Of a stretch of 64,000 nucleotides of DNA, positions 41,091 to 53,179 are shown in pieces; the stretch's first letter is position 1, and each line of letters opens with the position of its first letter. The notes under the pieces are model-generated. The model saw only the letters and a program-made list of their open reading frames with translations, did no database searches and was not told where the DNA came from. The DNA lies in assembly GCA_963277665.1 (NCBI GenBank), contig OY728121.1:959238097-959302096 (forward strand), written 5' to 3'. Origin of the DNA: Viscum album (Eukaryota; Streptophyta; Magnoliopsida; Santalales; Viscaceae). Position numbers and translations under genes: made by a program.

Positions 41091-43319
41091 TAAAATAGAT
41101 ATTTCATTCCCTTATTTATAGTTTCACTTTTTTCAACTAATTTTATTTATAATACGAAAAAAAAATCTAAAAAATTATTTCATGTATCTAATGTTATATT
41201 ATTTTTCATGGGTAGGATACATTATAGTGCTAGAGAAAATAATTACCTCACCTTGGTTAGTTAATGATAGTGTTTCTCTCTTATCAAGATTGAACATGAG
41301 AGAATGAAGTAGAATCCTTAATGTAAAGGAATTTAACCATCACATCTAGGATATTAAATTGAAACTCGAATAATTTTTGGACAATGAATTTTCTAGAAAA
41401 TTATCTAAATTTTGGGAGTACATCCTATAATTTTATAATGAAGTGTCTAAGACACAATTATATCTTTCATTCCCCCGCCCCAATTTTTATGATAAAATTA
41501 CATAGGTGAAATATCAGGGACATGAGGTTAACAATGATCAAGATTACACGTTACAAATATTTGGTAGTGAAATGAAATCCTATAGAAATAAATAGAATGG
41601 ATAACTATATATGTCCAAGCATTACAAGAATATTCTGAACATGAACTAGAGTATGAAAATGATCCGGTGGTGGGAGATATTTTATCACTATTCCTTGATG
41701 TCAATGAAGTTGATGAGGTAATGGAGGACATACCATAAGATACATTCTTACTCACCTAACCACTATTGGAGAATATTGTTGGAGAAAAATTCCATGCTGC
41801 TGTACAAATAGAGTTGTAGTGAACATCATTAAATTTTGGAATAATTGGAATGAAATATAACATAAAAGGGATCTCTACATCCCCTATAGAGAAGAAGGAT
41901 CAACACCATTCCATCTCTCAGAATCCTTTTAAAGATAAGAAACCACCAATGTGGTGAAATTGAAAAAAAGGAATGGGGGTGCCTGACTACCTGCCTCTGT
42001 CCACTACTACGGAACTCCTCATGGTGTTTTCCACCAAATAATAATTCAATGTTATCCAAATAAAAGATATTGACATTTATATAACTGTATTTCCAATTTT
42101 TAATTGAAATTGAATATTGATTCAATCCCTACTATTTTTTTTCTAATTTTTCATGCCCATAATCTTCATGGGAATAAGAGAAGAAATAGATGATGCGCCT
42201 ATTGATGAACAAATAAACTCCAAGAAGACATTTAATAGTTATTATTGGAATCCCAAAAAAAACCCAAGAACCACTTTCTAAATAACCGATCACACAGGTT
42301 TCCTAATTACTTATTGGATATTTTAATATTAAATCTCCACATTTAAATTTCATTAATATTAAATTAAATTGTAACATACTTTTTTAATATTATTTTAATA
42401 CAAAACATGTCATGAAATCGATAGACAATAAAGAATGGGTTTCACAAGTAACAACCACAAGGTAGAGGATGTAAACTTCATCTTATCCATTCCATTAGTG
42501 GTGTACCTCATTGTGATATGATTGTTATAGTGTACTTTATCCCTTGGATCCTCTAAAATAAGGAAGAATGTGTTCTTACTGGAAGATGAAAAATGTGGTG
42601 TTTCAAGTCTAAGGCCCTCCACCCACATATAGACTTTGGGTAATAGCTATTACTACCCATATGGTGGATGAAAAAACCTAGTTCCCACTAGGGTGATCAA
42701 ACAAAGATTTATCCTATATATTTTACATTCTTTTCATGGATTTAGATTCAATTAATATTTTTTGGAAAATGATAGGATGTAGGCATGATCCCTATATTAT
42801 TTTGAACATAAATTTTATGTTCATTATACTTAAAAGAGTTGTTTTATCTTGTAGGTGCATCATGACGGTATAAATCCAAATACGGATAAATTGAAGATAT
42901 TTAGAAGAATTTGTAACATGTAAATGGAATTCACATCATGAAAAGAGCTCACATAATAAAAATATTTCATAAATATGTTCTGAAAAGAAAATTACTTCCA
43001 TGAAAATTATTTATGACATGAACAACTGCATAATAAAACATAAAAAGAACATAACCCACACAACCAAAAAAAGATTCATTGTGAGAGGGGTCTAATTTTA
43101 AATTCCTTATTTTATGAAACTACAATTATTTTAGAAAAATTATTATATTTAAAAGGAAAATTGCATGCCCCAATAGAACCCTTGTTCTATAGTATCGATC
43201 TTGGAGAAAAATACATCATAGTATAAGCATTATGAAATATTTTAATTTTCACTTTTTTTGTGAAAAGAAGGACATATAACATTAATAAAGAAGATCCTCA
43301 GAAATACAAATGCAAATCC

Positions 43320-43748
43320 ATGAAGGGAAATTGTCCAGCCAGAGCTTGTTGTCATCGAGGGGGCCTAAGGCCGCTAGCTGATAGGCCAAATTGTTTCCAT
43401 CTCTTTTGGTAAAGGAGATGGTGCAGCAAGGGAAGCCTTGGCAAAGCAAATGAATTCTCCTGATGATAAGCCAAATGACGGGAGTCCGCCATCATTGTGG
43501 TTAATAGCATCGACTACGATGAGGCAGTCAGACTCAATGATGATATCAACCCATCCACATTCCACAACGAGCATCATACCTGCAAGGATGGCAGAGGCCA
43601 CCGCTACTGTAGGTTCCCAGAAGGCATGACGTGATTCATATTTTTCAGCATTGATTTTCCCCAGATGATTTTGGGATAGGAGACTGTGAGCAACAAGCCC
43701 ATCCTTGGGGTGAGACGCGTCCATGTTTATCATAAGAATCCCTTCCAT
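43320..43748 (-). pseudogene. LINE RNase H domain (inactive)
   Basis: This domain normally removes the RNA strand of RNA-DNA hybrids. The open frame at 43,374-43,748 shows INMDAS, the first catalytic Asp, then AVASAILAGM, where the second catalytic residue (normally Glu in AEA-A) is Val, and then IIIESDCLIVVDAI with the third Asp kept. A frameshift near 43,440 separates the end: TKRDGNNLAYQLA continues in another frame, with the usual His of N-xAHxLA replaced by Tyr. These changes make activity very unlikely. Confidence 0.8.
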
Positions 43749-43813
43749 TGGGGGATTCCAATGAGGGGTACATAAGGGGTAACACCTGGAATATAGTGTC
43801 CATTGTGGACCTT

Positions 43814-44173
43814 CTAGCTCTCAATCCATGAAATGGACCGTATAATCAAGAATTCGAGAGGTTTATGAATGTGGTGAAAAAAAGTATCGTTAGGCCGAAC
43901 CCAAATGACCCAGGCTGGGGAGAAAATTGAACCTGCATTATTCGATGAGAGAGAGGCACACCAACGCATCAGATAATCGGGGAGGTCAGAGGAAATGTCC
44001 AGTGAAGCATCTGAAGTCGAGCCCCATTTATTCCAAATTTCCTTATATCTCGACCAATGAATGATGGCATGCAAAGGAGTTTCTAAAATATTCAGGCAGA
44101 AAGGGCAGGACTCAGCACTGGCCATATGTCGGTAAACGACAAGACTCATGGTAGAGAGGGCGCTCGTGCACAC
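43814..44173 (-). pseudogene. LINE reverse-transcriptase zinc-binding domain (zf-RVT)
   Basis: The open frame contains SCPFCLNILETPLHAIIHW, corresponding to the CPxC-x(n)-ET-xHLFxHC signature of the zf-RVT domain found between RT and RNase H in plant LINEs. The final Cys is Trp. EIWNKWG follows, as in the family (xxxW). The flanking frame is broken at both ends. Confidence 0.8.
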
Positions 44174-44443
44174 CTGCCACCAAAATTGGCATATTTTTTG
44201 GGGGAAACTGAGCTTCGAAAGCGATTTTCATAGTCCCTCTTCTCGGTCGACATAGTGGTTTCCAAGAGAAAGTTTATTACCAGATCTCACTGTGTAGTCG
44301 GCTGATAAGTCATTGGTCCAGAATTGATAGTCAAGGCCAACATTTGCGACCCCGTGGATTCTCAGGATAATTCTTTGGTCCCTTTCATTAAACCATTCAT
44401 GCTTCAATTACGCACACCACCCTGGTCCCTGGTTTTAAAAGAG

Positions 44444-45655
44444 TCAGCTGAAAGTGGCATCATCAAGACCTAGATGGGAGGGGGATGCAGCCCGCATACC
44501 ATACTTATTGATCAGCCAGGGATCGGTCCAGATGTTGATAGATGATCCATTCACAATCCTCCTACCCAACCCTTTTTTCAGAAGATTATGGTCCCCCCAA
44601 ATGCTTCTCCAGAGGAATCTAGGACGAGGACCAAGAGAGGAAACATGGAAGTACGTGTAGGCCCCATCCTTGCTTGGCCAAAAGTGCATCATTGAAGAGA
44701 ATAACATTCTGGAATCACATCCCTCCATCCGACTTGGGTTTGTAGAGTTTCTCACAGGCCATCCAGTGGGGTCAATTCCTTCCATCATTTTCCCCCACCA
44801 AAAGTTGGCAGTACGTGTATGGATCTGATTGCCGATGGCCACCGGGAGCTTAAACAGGGATATAAAATAGCTGGGGATAAAGTGAATGACAGCTTTAATG
44901 AGGGTTTCTTTGGTTGATTTAGATAATCGTTTTGGGGTCCAGCCATGAATTTTTTTCTCGATCCTATCCCCCAAAGATGAAAAGATTTATTTTTTGGACC
45001 AGCCAATCACTGTGGGTAGCCTGAGATACTTCTGGTGTTTATCGACCATATGGATGCCTGCTAATGCACAAAGGTCATCTCCCTTGGAAAGAGGCACCCT
45101 ACACTGAAGGAGATTTCTGATTTTCTGTGATTGATAGACTGTCCAGATGCCCTCTCATACTGCTGGATAGCATGGCTGATCACCCGACACTCATTTATAG
45201 TTGTTCTGGAGAAAAATAGGCAGTCGTCAACGAAGAAGAGATGCGACATTGTTGGTCTTTCACCGAATACCTTCTCCCCATGAATATAGTTAGATGATGA
45301 AACCCTGGAAATAAGGTTAAAAAAAATCAGCCACCAAGATGAAGAGAAATCGGGAGAGGGGGTCTCCCTGGCGTAGGCCTCGGGTTGGGGCGAATCCTCG
45401 GGTGAGCTCCCCATTGACATTGATTCTAAAGGAGATGGTTGAGATGCAGTGCATGACTATATCTGTCCATTTAGTGAAAAATCCCATTTTCAGAATCATG
45501 ACTCTAAGAAAATTCCATTCCACACTATCACAGGCTTTGGTTATATCCAGTTTCTAGGCCATGGTTCCTTTTTTCACGGTGGAGCTTGTTTCCATAGAGT
45601 GGAACAATTAATGGGCCACAATTGCATTATTAGTGATCAGTATCTTGTCCATTAA
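44444..45655 (-). pseudogene. LINE reverse transcriptase (5' truncated, frameshifted)
   Basis: RT copies element RNA into DNA. Reading downstream on the minus strand: ITNNAIVAH and KLDITKACDSVEWNFLRVMI (the KxDxxKAYDRVEW motif, Tyr to Cys) near 45,640-45,490; GLRQGDPLSRFLFILVADFF at about 45,380-45,320; HLFFVDDCLFFSR at about 45,245-45,205, in place of the usual FADD active site; YERASGQSINHRKSE at about 45,160-45,115; then a thumb region at 44,974-44,444 with KIHGW, LSKSTKETLIKAV and FWWG. At least three frame changes separate these pieces. Both catalytic Asp residues of FVDD are present. Confidence 0.85.
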
Positions 45656-47070
45656 TGCACTATGGTTTTAGATAAAACAATATGATATAGAGTAAGGCTA
45701 GTAAGAAATCTGACTTAATGGGAATAGGCTAGAGTTACATGGATTTTATAAATGATGATTTTTTGGAATTATTTTAGAAATATTAATGAAATTATTCATT
45801 GATTTTTAATTTTATACATTAAGAATATATATATATATTATTATTATTATTAATTCATTTCCATGAATAATTTTTCCAAAGAATACATTCTAATCCCTGA
45901 GAAAAACTATGAACCAAAAATTTCTCATTTCTACAGACAGTATATTTATTGAGTGACTATTGAATGTTATCCTCTAGACCATTACTCACATATATTCATG
46001 TTATGAATGAACACAATCAGTTTTAATATGATTGAGTATTTTTTATTAGTTAATACATTATCCATAGTAATTTCTTAACATTGAACCTTTTTTCCCATAG
46101 ATTCATGAATGAACATGTTTGGAAATGAGCCTTGCTATAATCCTATTATATACATTCAAAATATACATATATTACGTAGAAAGATATTCAATCAACTATG
46201 TGTGGTGGAGAGATTTTCTATTATATAAGGGGACATATTTCATTTTTGGGGGGTTCTCATGGGAGTAAGGGAGAGTACATTTTTTCATAGAACATTTTTA
46301 TTCACATCTCTTGATAAAAAATAAAAATAATAAAAAGAAAAATTTTGAAAACATGTGTTGTATCTTTTGAGGATAAAGAACCATTTAAAAACTAAAAATA
46401 CACTAATAATATGTGGTTAGGTAGTGTATGCGATATTTATCTTAAGCACAACTTTTGAAAATTGAAAAAAATAAAAAATGAAAAAAAATTAAAAGTGGGT
46501 GATTCCTTCATCATGGTTACTTGTATCATCTTCCTACAATGAGAATTGGAGTTAAGAGAGGACATTTAGATGAATATTTTATTTTTATTATCTTTTGATA
46601 TCATTAATTATAGTAATCAATCAAATAACATTTTTTATATTTAATTTTATTCATTACCATTATACCCTAAGCCATAGAGAAATTTGAACCAAAATGAAAA
46701 GACATCATGATTAATTTTAATTTTTTTATAAGGCTGAGAAGCCAGATTTATTACTAGCCTATTGTAATTTTCATGTACTTGATGTATGAGAATAATTCCA
46801 ATTATATTTATTAACAAACAATATGCGTAAAATGTAACATAATATGAGGTTAATGACAAGTGGAATACACATTAATGATTAATTATGAAGTAAAAGTAGA
46901 CGGAATGTGAGGAATTACTAATTGAAATGAAGGAAAGTGAAATAAATGATTGAAATTTTAATTTTACTGAATGAAGTGGTGGAGGAATTGTTTTTTTGAA
47001 TTATAATGTTTATTTTACAATATCAAACATTTCCATTTATTTTCTATTAAAAATATTTTTTTATGTATAA

Positions 47071-48550
47071 TGAAATTCCTTTGATTTTTTTAGATTATAT
47101 GCTAAAGTAAAAGAAATTTCTAATTTTGGTGGAATGAAAAGTCATAAGTTTCATGCTTATATGATTATAAAACACAATATTTTTATATATTAAATTATTA
47201 TTCATGTTTTTTTGTTTTTTATGATTGATGGAATGATAAAAAAATTGTTTGAAAAATGAAAGTGAATAATGAATTATGCATATGGTGTGACACCAGAATA
47301 TTTAATATGGAAATACAAAAAATTTTGATTTAAATAAATATAAAATATGATATTTTTATTATATAAAATATAGAACATAATGATTGAAAATTGTAGTAAA
47401 AATTAAACTTTTCAAAACAGAAAAACCTAGATGAAACGTGGAAACAGTTCAACAAAAAAACATTACACATCTTGAATTTCATTCAAAATATGAATCCAAT
47501 AAATTAATTTAATGTTTTAAACATACCATAGAAAATTTTATCTACCAAAACAATTAGCATTTTTAATACTATTCATGATGTGAATATATCCTATAAGAAT
47601 AAAATTAGTATTCTTTAACAAAAATAATGGAGGACATCCTTTTTATAATCTTGTCCCCAAAACACCCGTAATGATTCTATTTATGAATCCAAGAGAAAAT
47701 AAAATCCATATAAACTCAAAATTGGAAGTGAGGATTAGAGATTGTCCACTGCGGTTTTTTCGTTATCATACGCTATGGGATTATGTTGATGATGATTCGG
47801 TTTTTCACTTCTATTTTGGTTTTCATTTTTTTCGTATATAATCACAACATCATACTTTTAAATTAAGTGTTATCATTTTCTTCATCCATCTATCTATCTC
47901 TTTCAAACATAGTTTCTCTATAGATATCTCAATCTTCTTCTATTGTGATGAATTTTCACTTCACAATGCAATAGGACTAGCCAAATTCATGGTCCTTGTG
48001 GAGGGTTTTAGGTTCTCTTAATTATTGTTCCTTAATTTAGAATTGATTAAATTTCATTTTTAATCGATAAGATTGAATTGAATAGGTGGGTCCATAGTCC
48101 ACCATGAAGTGGATATCAATTTCATTCATGTTTTCTATCAGACACAGAGAGATTTTTTTTCAATAGTGGTTACATAGGAGGGACAAAATTCTTAGCAATT
48201 GTAATGAATAAAAATCATTGTACTAAATTTAATGGGTTATCAAATTGTATTCAGTAATGAAGGAACCAACTTAACCAATACCTAGGAATAATGAATTTCT
48301 TCAAAACTGTTATTCTATATGTTTCTAATTTTATGAATTTTTTTATTTAGTTACTCTTTTGAAAACACAAAAATGAATTTTTGATAAATGAAAATAAAAA
48401 TAAAAAATTGGGTTAGTTGAAATAAATTTTTTTTTGATTGACAGTGATATTAATCAAGTCAAACAACCATGGTATGCCCCTATTCTGTAATAAGAAAAAT
48501 AAATTTAATTTTATACCTTCCAATGAGAGTTGTTTCAAATATATTACTCA
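47071..48550 (+). repeat. Array LTR 4 (right end of the array)
   Basis: Begins TGAAATTCC at 47,071 and ends ATTACTCA at 48,550, about 1480 bp with TG...CA ends. Similarity to the other copies stops exactly here: what follows is copia protease DNA rather than an internal domain, which marks this as the terminal repeat. The 83-codon frame at 48,469-48,720 runs across the border and is not a gene. Confidence 0.65.
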
Positions 48551-49030
48551 TCATCTTAAGAAAAAATAAATATATTTATGTATTTTATATGTTAATATCC
48601 TTTTTTAACAAGTTACTCTATGACAATGGTATTAATGTTATAGAACCATCTTTATTATATGACATAATATCATGCACAAAGAAATGGTATGAATTCAATT
48701 ACATTCGGATAATTTTATGATCCAACACATAAAACCCATTTAATATAGTTCCCATTATCATATTGGGGGACCCATAACAAATTCCTAAACTACTGGAGTA
48801 TGATTGAGAGGTGTAACATTTCAAGTAGAAAACTATATGGGAAAAAAGATTTTATTTTTATTTATAGTACCCCTATTACATCATACAGTATATTTACTAT
48901 CCCATCTTGAAGTTCTTTGAAAACATCACTTATAACCATGGTATGAAAAATATTAATGTTCCCTAAATATAAATCACTAAACTCTACCAATCTCAATTCC
49001 ATGAAGTACTCTCTCTTCTGAAACATTTGA
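48551..49030 (-). pseudogene. Copia-4 protease fragment (decayed)
   Basis: On the minus strand FQKREYFMELRLVEFSDLYL lies at about 49,027-48,968, then FKELQDGIVNILYDV near 48,920-48,880. They correspond to the PKREWFxxYEPVxGGxVLLG and IKMxDGIVRTLTDVRxVP blocks behind the DSG active site of plant copia proteases. GFYVLD near 48,735 matches the xLYVL that leads to integrase. The DSG itself lies in a broken stretch upstream. Integrase would follow below 48.6 kb but is cut off by the array. Confidence 0.7.
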
Positions 49031-49187
49031 AAATAGAATTTTGAATATTGGATACCTTATACATGAATACCATGACCACAAACATTAAACAGATCATCAA
49101 TATTATATTTATACACAACTTATAAGGAATGGTCATTATTTTTTAGACATTTTTATTATTAGAAAGATTCATCCTAACATGCACTGT

Positions 49188-49450
49188 TTACCTATATGGG
49201 AACCAATTAAAAACCCTAGTATTAGAAATAAGCATTCTCTGGGTAAGATATATTTTATCTATCCTCATACCCATATGTTCATTCCTACGCATAACATTTA
49301 ATCCAACGTCCAATGTATTAACAGATCTTTTCTTCTCTAGTACTTTTGACAACAAATCATATTTAACATCTTCAAGTTTAAGATTTTTCCTACCATACTG
49401 CAAAGATTCTATAATAGAACTAAATGAATCATCAAGATATGTTAAAATAG
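49188..49450 (-). pseudogene. Copia-4 gag fragment (UBN2/gag-polypeptide type)
   Basis: The open 71-codon frame starts MQYGRKNLKLEDVKYDLLSK, matching the LLYGRETLTLEDVxAxLLSKE motif at the C-terminal end of plant copia gag. Just upstream in frame, YLDDSFSSIIES corresponds to SLPxSYENLVET. LDVGLNVMRRNEH further on corresponds to the GLxVRGRxE linker before the zinc knuckle. Gag forms the virus-like particle. It lies 160 bp upstream of the matching protease, so both belong to one element. Confidence 0.8.
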
Positions 49451-50958
49451 TTTAAGACCTCATCACATATATTAGACTCTATGTTCAAAAAATAAAATAG
49501 TATTATATTAAAATCATTTATATATTTTGTAATTATAGTTCCAATATGGATTTTAAATGTATATAATACCTTCTTCTAATTCAATAATCCTATGTAATTT
49601 TAATTATCTAGTTGGGCTATAATTTATATTTTATTGCTGAATAATTAGATGAATGAAAAAACACATGAATAAAATTTCAATCTAAAGATAAATATATATG
49701 GATAGAATCCTTATGAATGACATCAGTATAGAAATTAACATATGTTAAAACTGACTGTCCAACATGGGATCCAATAAATAAATTCTTTTTTAAAACATAG
49801 AATGTATCAAGAAGGTCATTATATTCATGAAGTGTTCTCATTTTTATTCTCTATATATTGAATTCATTTTTCCATCAAATTTATCTGTCTTGATTTTTTT
49901 ATAACCCATCTGTTATATTTTTTGGAACTATAATACCATCAGTTATGGGCATTGTTGAGAGTATGTCCATAAGTGTAGCATGTAATCACTGATTGACATT
50001 GATGTAAATGATTCATATAGTTGAAACATTATTTTATTACGAAAATATTGAGGTTAAATATCAAATAGTTTTAGATTATGATGTTTTAAAATTGAAAACA
50101 AGAAAATAAAATAGCCCAAAGTTTGACATGCTTTGGTTTGTTCTCAACCTACATGAATAGATGGAAATACACATCAATATATCATTGTTACTAAAATAAT
50201 GGATCCCAAAAAATTATACATTAAATTTCATAAGGTCCCATATAAGCTATTATATAAGGAAATTGACCAGGTTCACACACCATCCCTTGCACATTAGTTA
50301 GGCCTATCCTTAAGTTTGGCATGTTGTCACAGGAATAGGGGGCATACTTCTGTAATGTCGCCACATCGGATGACCAAAATTTTAAATTATCCATTTAATA
50401 AAATTAACTAAATTTTATTTTGAATATATACGTATATATAAAAAAAGGTTGCGTTATATATATATATATTATTCTTTTATTTAATAATTTCATTATCAAT
50501 AATTTTTATGTTTTATAATATTTTTTCAATCCTTAGATAATAATGAATTGATCTTTTTTTATTCAGAATAAATAAGGTATTTATTTGTCTCAAATTATAA
50601 TTGATGTTCAATATTTATAAATAGTATATAAATGATGAGTGAATATTTTTTAATGTTTGTGAAATTCATAAAAGTTTCTTTTTTAGTAATCAATAATAAA
50701 ATGTTTCTAGTTAATGGATTGTGTTTTTTGAATCATTCCTTTTTAATAATTATTTAATATTAAGAAGTTAATATGATGTAAATATTTATTTTAAATAATA
50801 TTTTTTATAAGGATTTTATAAATCATAATAACAAAAAATGTGTGTTGAAATTTTGAACAATGTTATATGGAATATTTTTAATATTAAAATAAAATTTTTA
50901 TATTAAAATTGTAATGAAAAATTTATTACGTTTATATAACTTATCTAGATATGGATTA
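49451..50958. other. Unassigned DNA upstream of copia-4 gag
   Basis: It should contain the gag N-terminus and 5' LTR of copia-4. ESNICDEV on the minus strand near 49,475 may be the NIEVxIxDED segment; nothing else is readable. A (TA)8 run lies at 50,454-50,470. Confidence 0.35.
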
Positions 50959-52589
50959 TGTAGAGGAACTAGCTTGACCTACATGTAAATTAAATCAATT
51001 TTATGGAATACTTAATACATGGAAAAAACAGATGCCCAATGAATGTATTAGTTTAGGATCTTTGGAAACTCAAAACATAATCTTCTAATCATGGTGAAAT
51101 ATCTTCAAATTTTCCCATAAATAACTTCCCATTTTGTATTACAACCTAATCCCTTTACTTATATCTTGGGGAAATGAAAATGTAAATATGGTGCGCTCAA
51201 ATTCTCAATAATGGTAAACATAGAGAATATTAAACAATCTATAAACATTTGAACATAAAAATATGAACATAATGTTTAAAAATCAAAATCTTGTGCAATG
51301 ACATACATATTGGTAGTTCATAAGAAATAGATCATAATATAACAATAACCATGATAGAATATCATTGTTATAAAACATGTAATTGTGGAAGAATAATAAT
51401 AAAATAATATGATTACCATAGTATCTAGGGAATTGCTGCAAATACCATTATCGTGGAAGAAGTCCATTACTGAACTGAGTTTACTTATCATTCCATCCCT
51501 ATATTACTGAACCATATTTACATGTTGTTCCAGCCATGTCTATCTCATGAGATATAAATATTTACCAAATGATATTGAGGGAGATATAGGTCCCACCCAT
51601 ATAATAATGAAATCATCCTTACATGTTACACAAAAACATAAATCATTCAGCATAGCATAACCCATTAAATAAATTGGGATTCTTATTGATCATGCCATCA
51701 TAAAATAATCCACATATGATAAATAAAATTAATAAATATAATTCCATCACAAAAAACAATCAAATAAAAATAATAATAGGGTTAGAAACAAAAACCCATG
51801 TCATCTTATATGGAAATTAATTTTGATAAACCAATTGAGCTTAGTTCTTGAGAAATATAACCCTTCTTCTTCAAAAACAATTTCTTTTCTAAAAATGATG
51901 AAAATTTTTAAAAGAAAAGATGTTAATTTAAAATAAACTAAAAAAATTTTAAAATAAGATTCATAGAAATAATTATTTATAAAAGGGTAAAAATCCATTC
52001 ATTCTGTATGTGTTAAAAAAAATATTCTCTTCGCAGTTTTCTTAGAAAATTAAAAAAGTACCTTATATAGTAATAAAAAAATGTTACCCTCCATTACTTG
52101 TAGTAAAGTGAAAATTATTAAAAATGACTTTATACATTAATTTAATAATATTAACCAATTTATAAATACATTTTTAGAAAAATTGAACATGGTTGATAAT
52201 TATAACATCTGTAAATACTTTCGTATAAGATATCTCAGGTGAAACAGAGATTTAGAAAATATTACATACCTTAGGTCCGATATGATTTGTTTGTAAATGA
52301 ACCTCCTGTAAAATTATTTGAATAATGTTACTGATTTATTATAAATTCGTAATAATTTTTATAATAACATTTATAATTATATTTTCATCTGTTTGTTAGG
52401 GGAATTTCATTTTTACTCATTATTCAGGATTTAAATACTTTAGGTTCTTATCTATTTTATATAAGATAAGTTCTTATTCTAATTTTTTTGATATAGTTAT
52501 ATCATTTAAATATTGGTATTAGTATAATATAAATCATATTTATTCATTCAATTAATTTATATTTTCATGATTTAATGATGATTACATAG

Positions 52590-52850
52590 AACAAATCACA
52601 TCACACCATGAATACGGTAAGTCGTACGTACGCACGCGCGACGATATAATTCCCATAATTTTTTAGTGCTATTCAATTGGATGGTTTTGATTATCTTAGA
52701 ATTAGTATCATATTATTTTAATCATAGGTAGTTATTATTTCCAACATTATACTCATCCTAATAAGGTTATGGTGAAAAACATATTACACCACACCGTGGA
52801 GAGAGTAAATCGTACATACGCACGAGATGTGATTTTTTTTTTCATAGGAC
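52590..52850 (-). repeat. Duplicated CpG-rich block in LTR X
   Basis: CAYACCATG/CACACCGTG followed by AGTCGTACGTACGCACG (52,619) recurs 189 bp later as AAATCGTACATACGCACGAG (52,808). The same block occurs once in copy 1 as TCGCTCGTGTGTGCGATTGACTG (5896). CpG is otherwise almost absent from this LTR. It may be a bound or structured LTR element; function unknown. Confidence 0.5.
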
Positions 52851-53160
52851 GGATAGACGGTGAAAAACGATTGATTCATTTTTATAGTAACATATATGTA
52901 TATTATTTATTCTGATGTTATTAATTTATTAAGAAATAACTAAATAATATGATGTAGAAGAAGAAAGAAATTTGAACAAATTGGTAGAAGAGATTACCTC
53001 TTCCTCAACATGGCTCCTTTAAATTTCCCCTCAGGGCACTAGAGTTGGTTTTTCAAGAAGACAAGAACCTATATAATGTAACTAGGGAAGTTGATGACAG
53101 AAATGGATAGTTTTTGGCCAATAATTAAGGCTCAAAATGGTATGAAAAGGAGAGGAAGGA

Positions 53161-53179
53161 GGTTCCCTTTTATAGGATA
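53161..53179 (-). promoter_or_regulatory. TATA box of LTR X copy 2
   Basis: The minus strand reads TATCCTATAAAAGGGAACC, a strong plant TATA box, after a CCCCTCTCC stretch. The position is conserved in copy 1. Downstream GAAGAGGTAATCTCTTC near 52,995 could belong to the transcribed leader. Confidence 0.6.

Larger units (their letters stand above)
43258..45665 (-). mobile_element. 5'-truncated plant LINE (non-LTR retrotransposon)
   Basis: A block with near-normal GC content inside AT-rich array DNA carries, on the minus strand, RT palm to C-terminus, a reverse-transcriptase zinc-binding domain and an RNase H domain, the 3' order of plant L1-type LINEs. Endonuclease and the first RT motifs are missing, the usual outcome of incomplete target-primed reverse transcription. 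A short A-tail (seven A on the minus strand at about 43,257-43,251) borders the 3' end. Comparison with array domain 2, which lacks the insert, gives an insertion length of about 2.41 kb. No clear target-site duplication is visible. Confidence 0.85.
41091..47070 (+). mobile_element. Array internal domain 3, interrupted by a LINE
   Basis: It matches domains 1 and 2 on both sides of the LINE at 43,258-45,665. On the left, CAAACAAAGATTTATCCTATA at 42,700 and the GATTCATTGTGAGAGG block at 43,073 match. On the right, CTGAGAAAAACTATGAACC at 45,897 and GTGTATGCGATATTTAT at 46,424 match. Plus-strand coding traces near 41,480-41,760 correspond to the 36,477-36,677 frame of domain 2. The minus-strand frames at 41,528-41,755, 41,829-42,125 and 42,410-42,628 are probably shadows of these. 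Confidence 0.55.
29557..48550 (+). mobile_element. Tandem LTR-retrotransposon array: four LTRs, three internal domains
   Basis: A ~1.48-kb segment occurs four times in direct orientation (29,557; 34,617; about 39,605; 47,071). The gaps are 3546, about 3511 and about 5980 bp; the last becomes 3572 after subtracting the 2408-bp LINE. The anchor ATTTCAYTCA lies at 30,001, 35,013, 40,022 and 47,476, giving periods of 5012, 5009 and 7454 (5046 without the LINE). The internal segments also match one another, for example TCCTATRTNNTTTATATTCT near 32,693, 37,661 and 42,709, and GAGAAAAAYTATGAACCAAA near 33,459, 38,437 and 45,898. The array begins and ends with the same segment, as expected for LTR-int-LTR-int-LTR-int-LTR. 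Strand is inferred from TATA and putative PBS positions. Confidence 0.75.

Noticed and set aside
29557..48550. Satellite DNA or segmental duplication as explanation for the 5-kb period
   Set aside because: A satellite or segmental duplication need not begin and end with the same 1.48-kb subsegment; LTR-like TG...CA ends, a TATA box and a putative PBS favour a retrotransposon array, though not conclusively.
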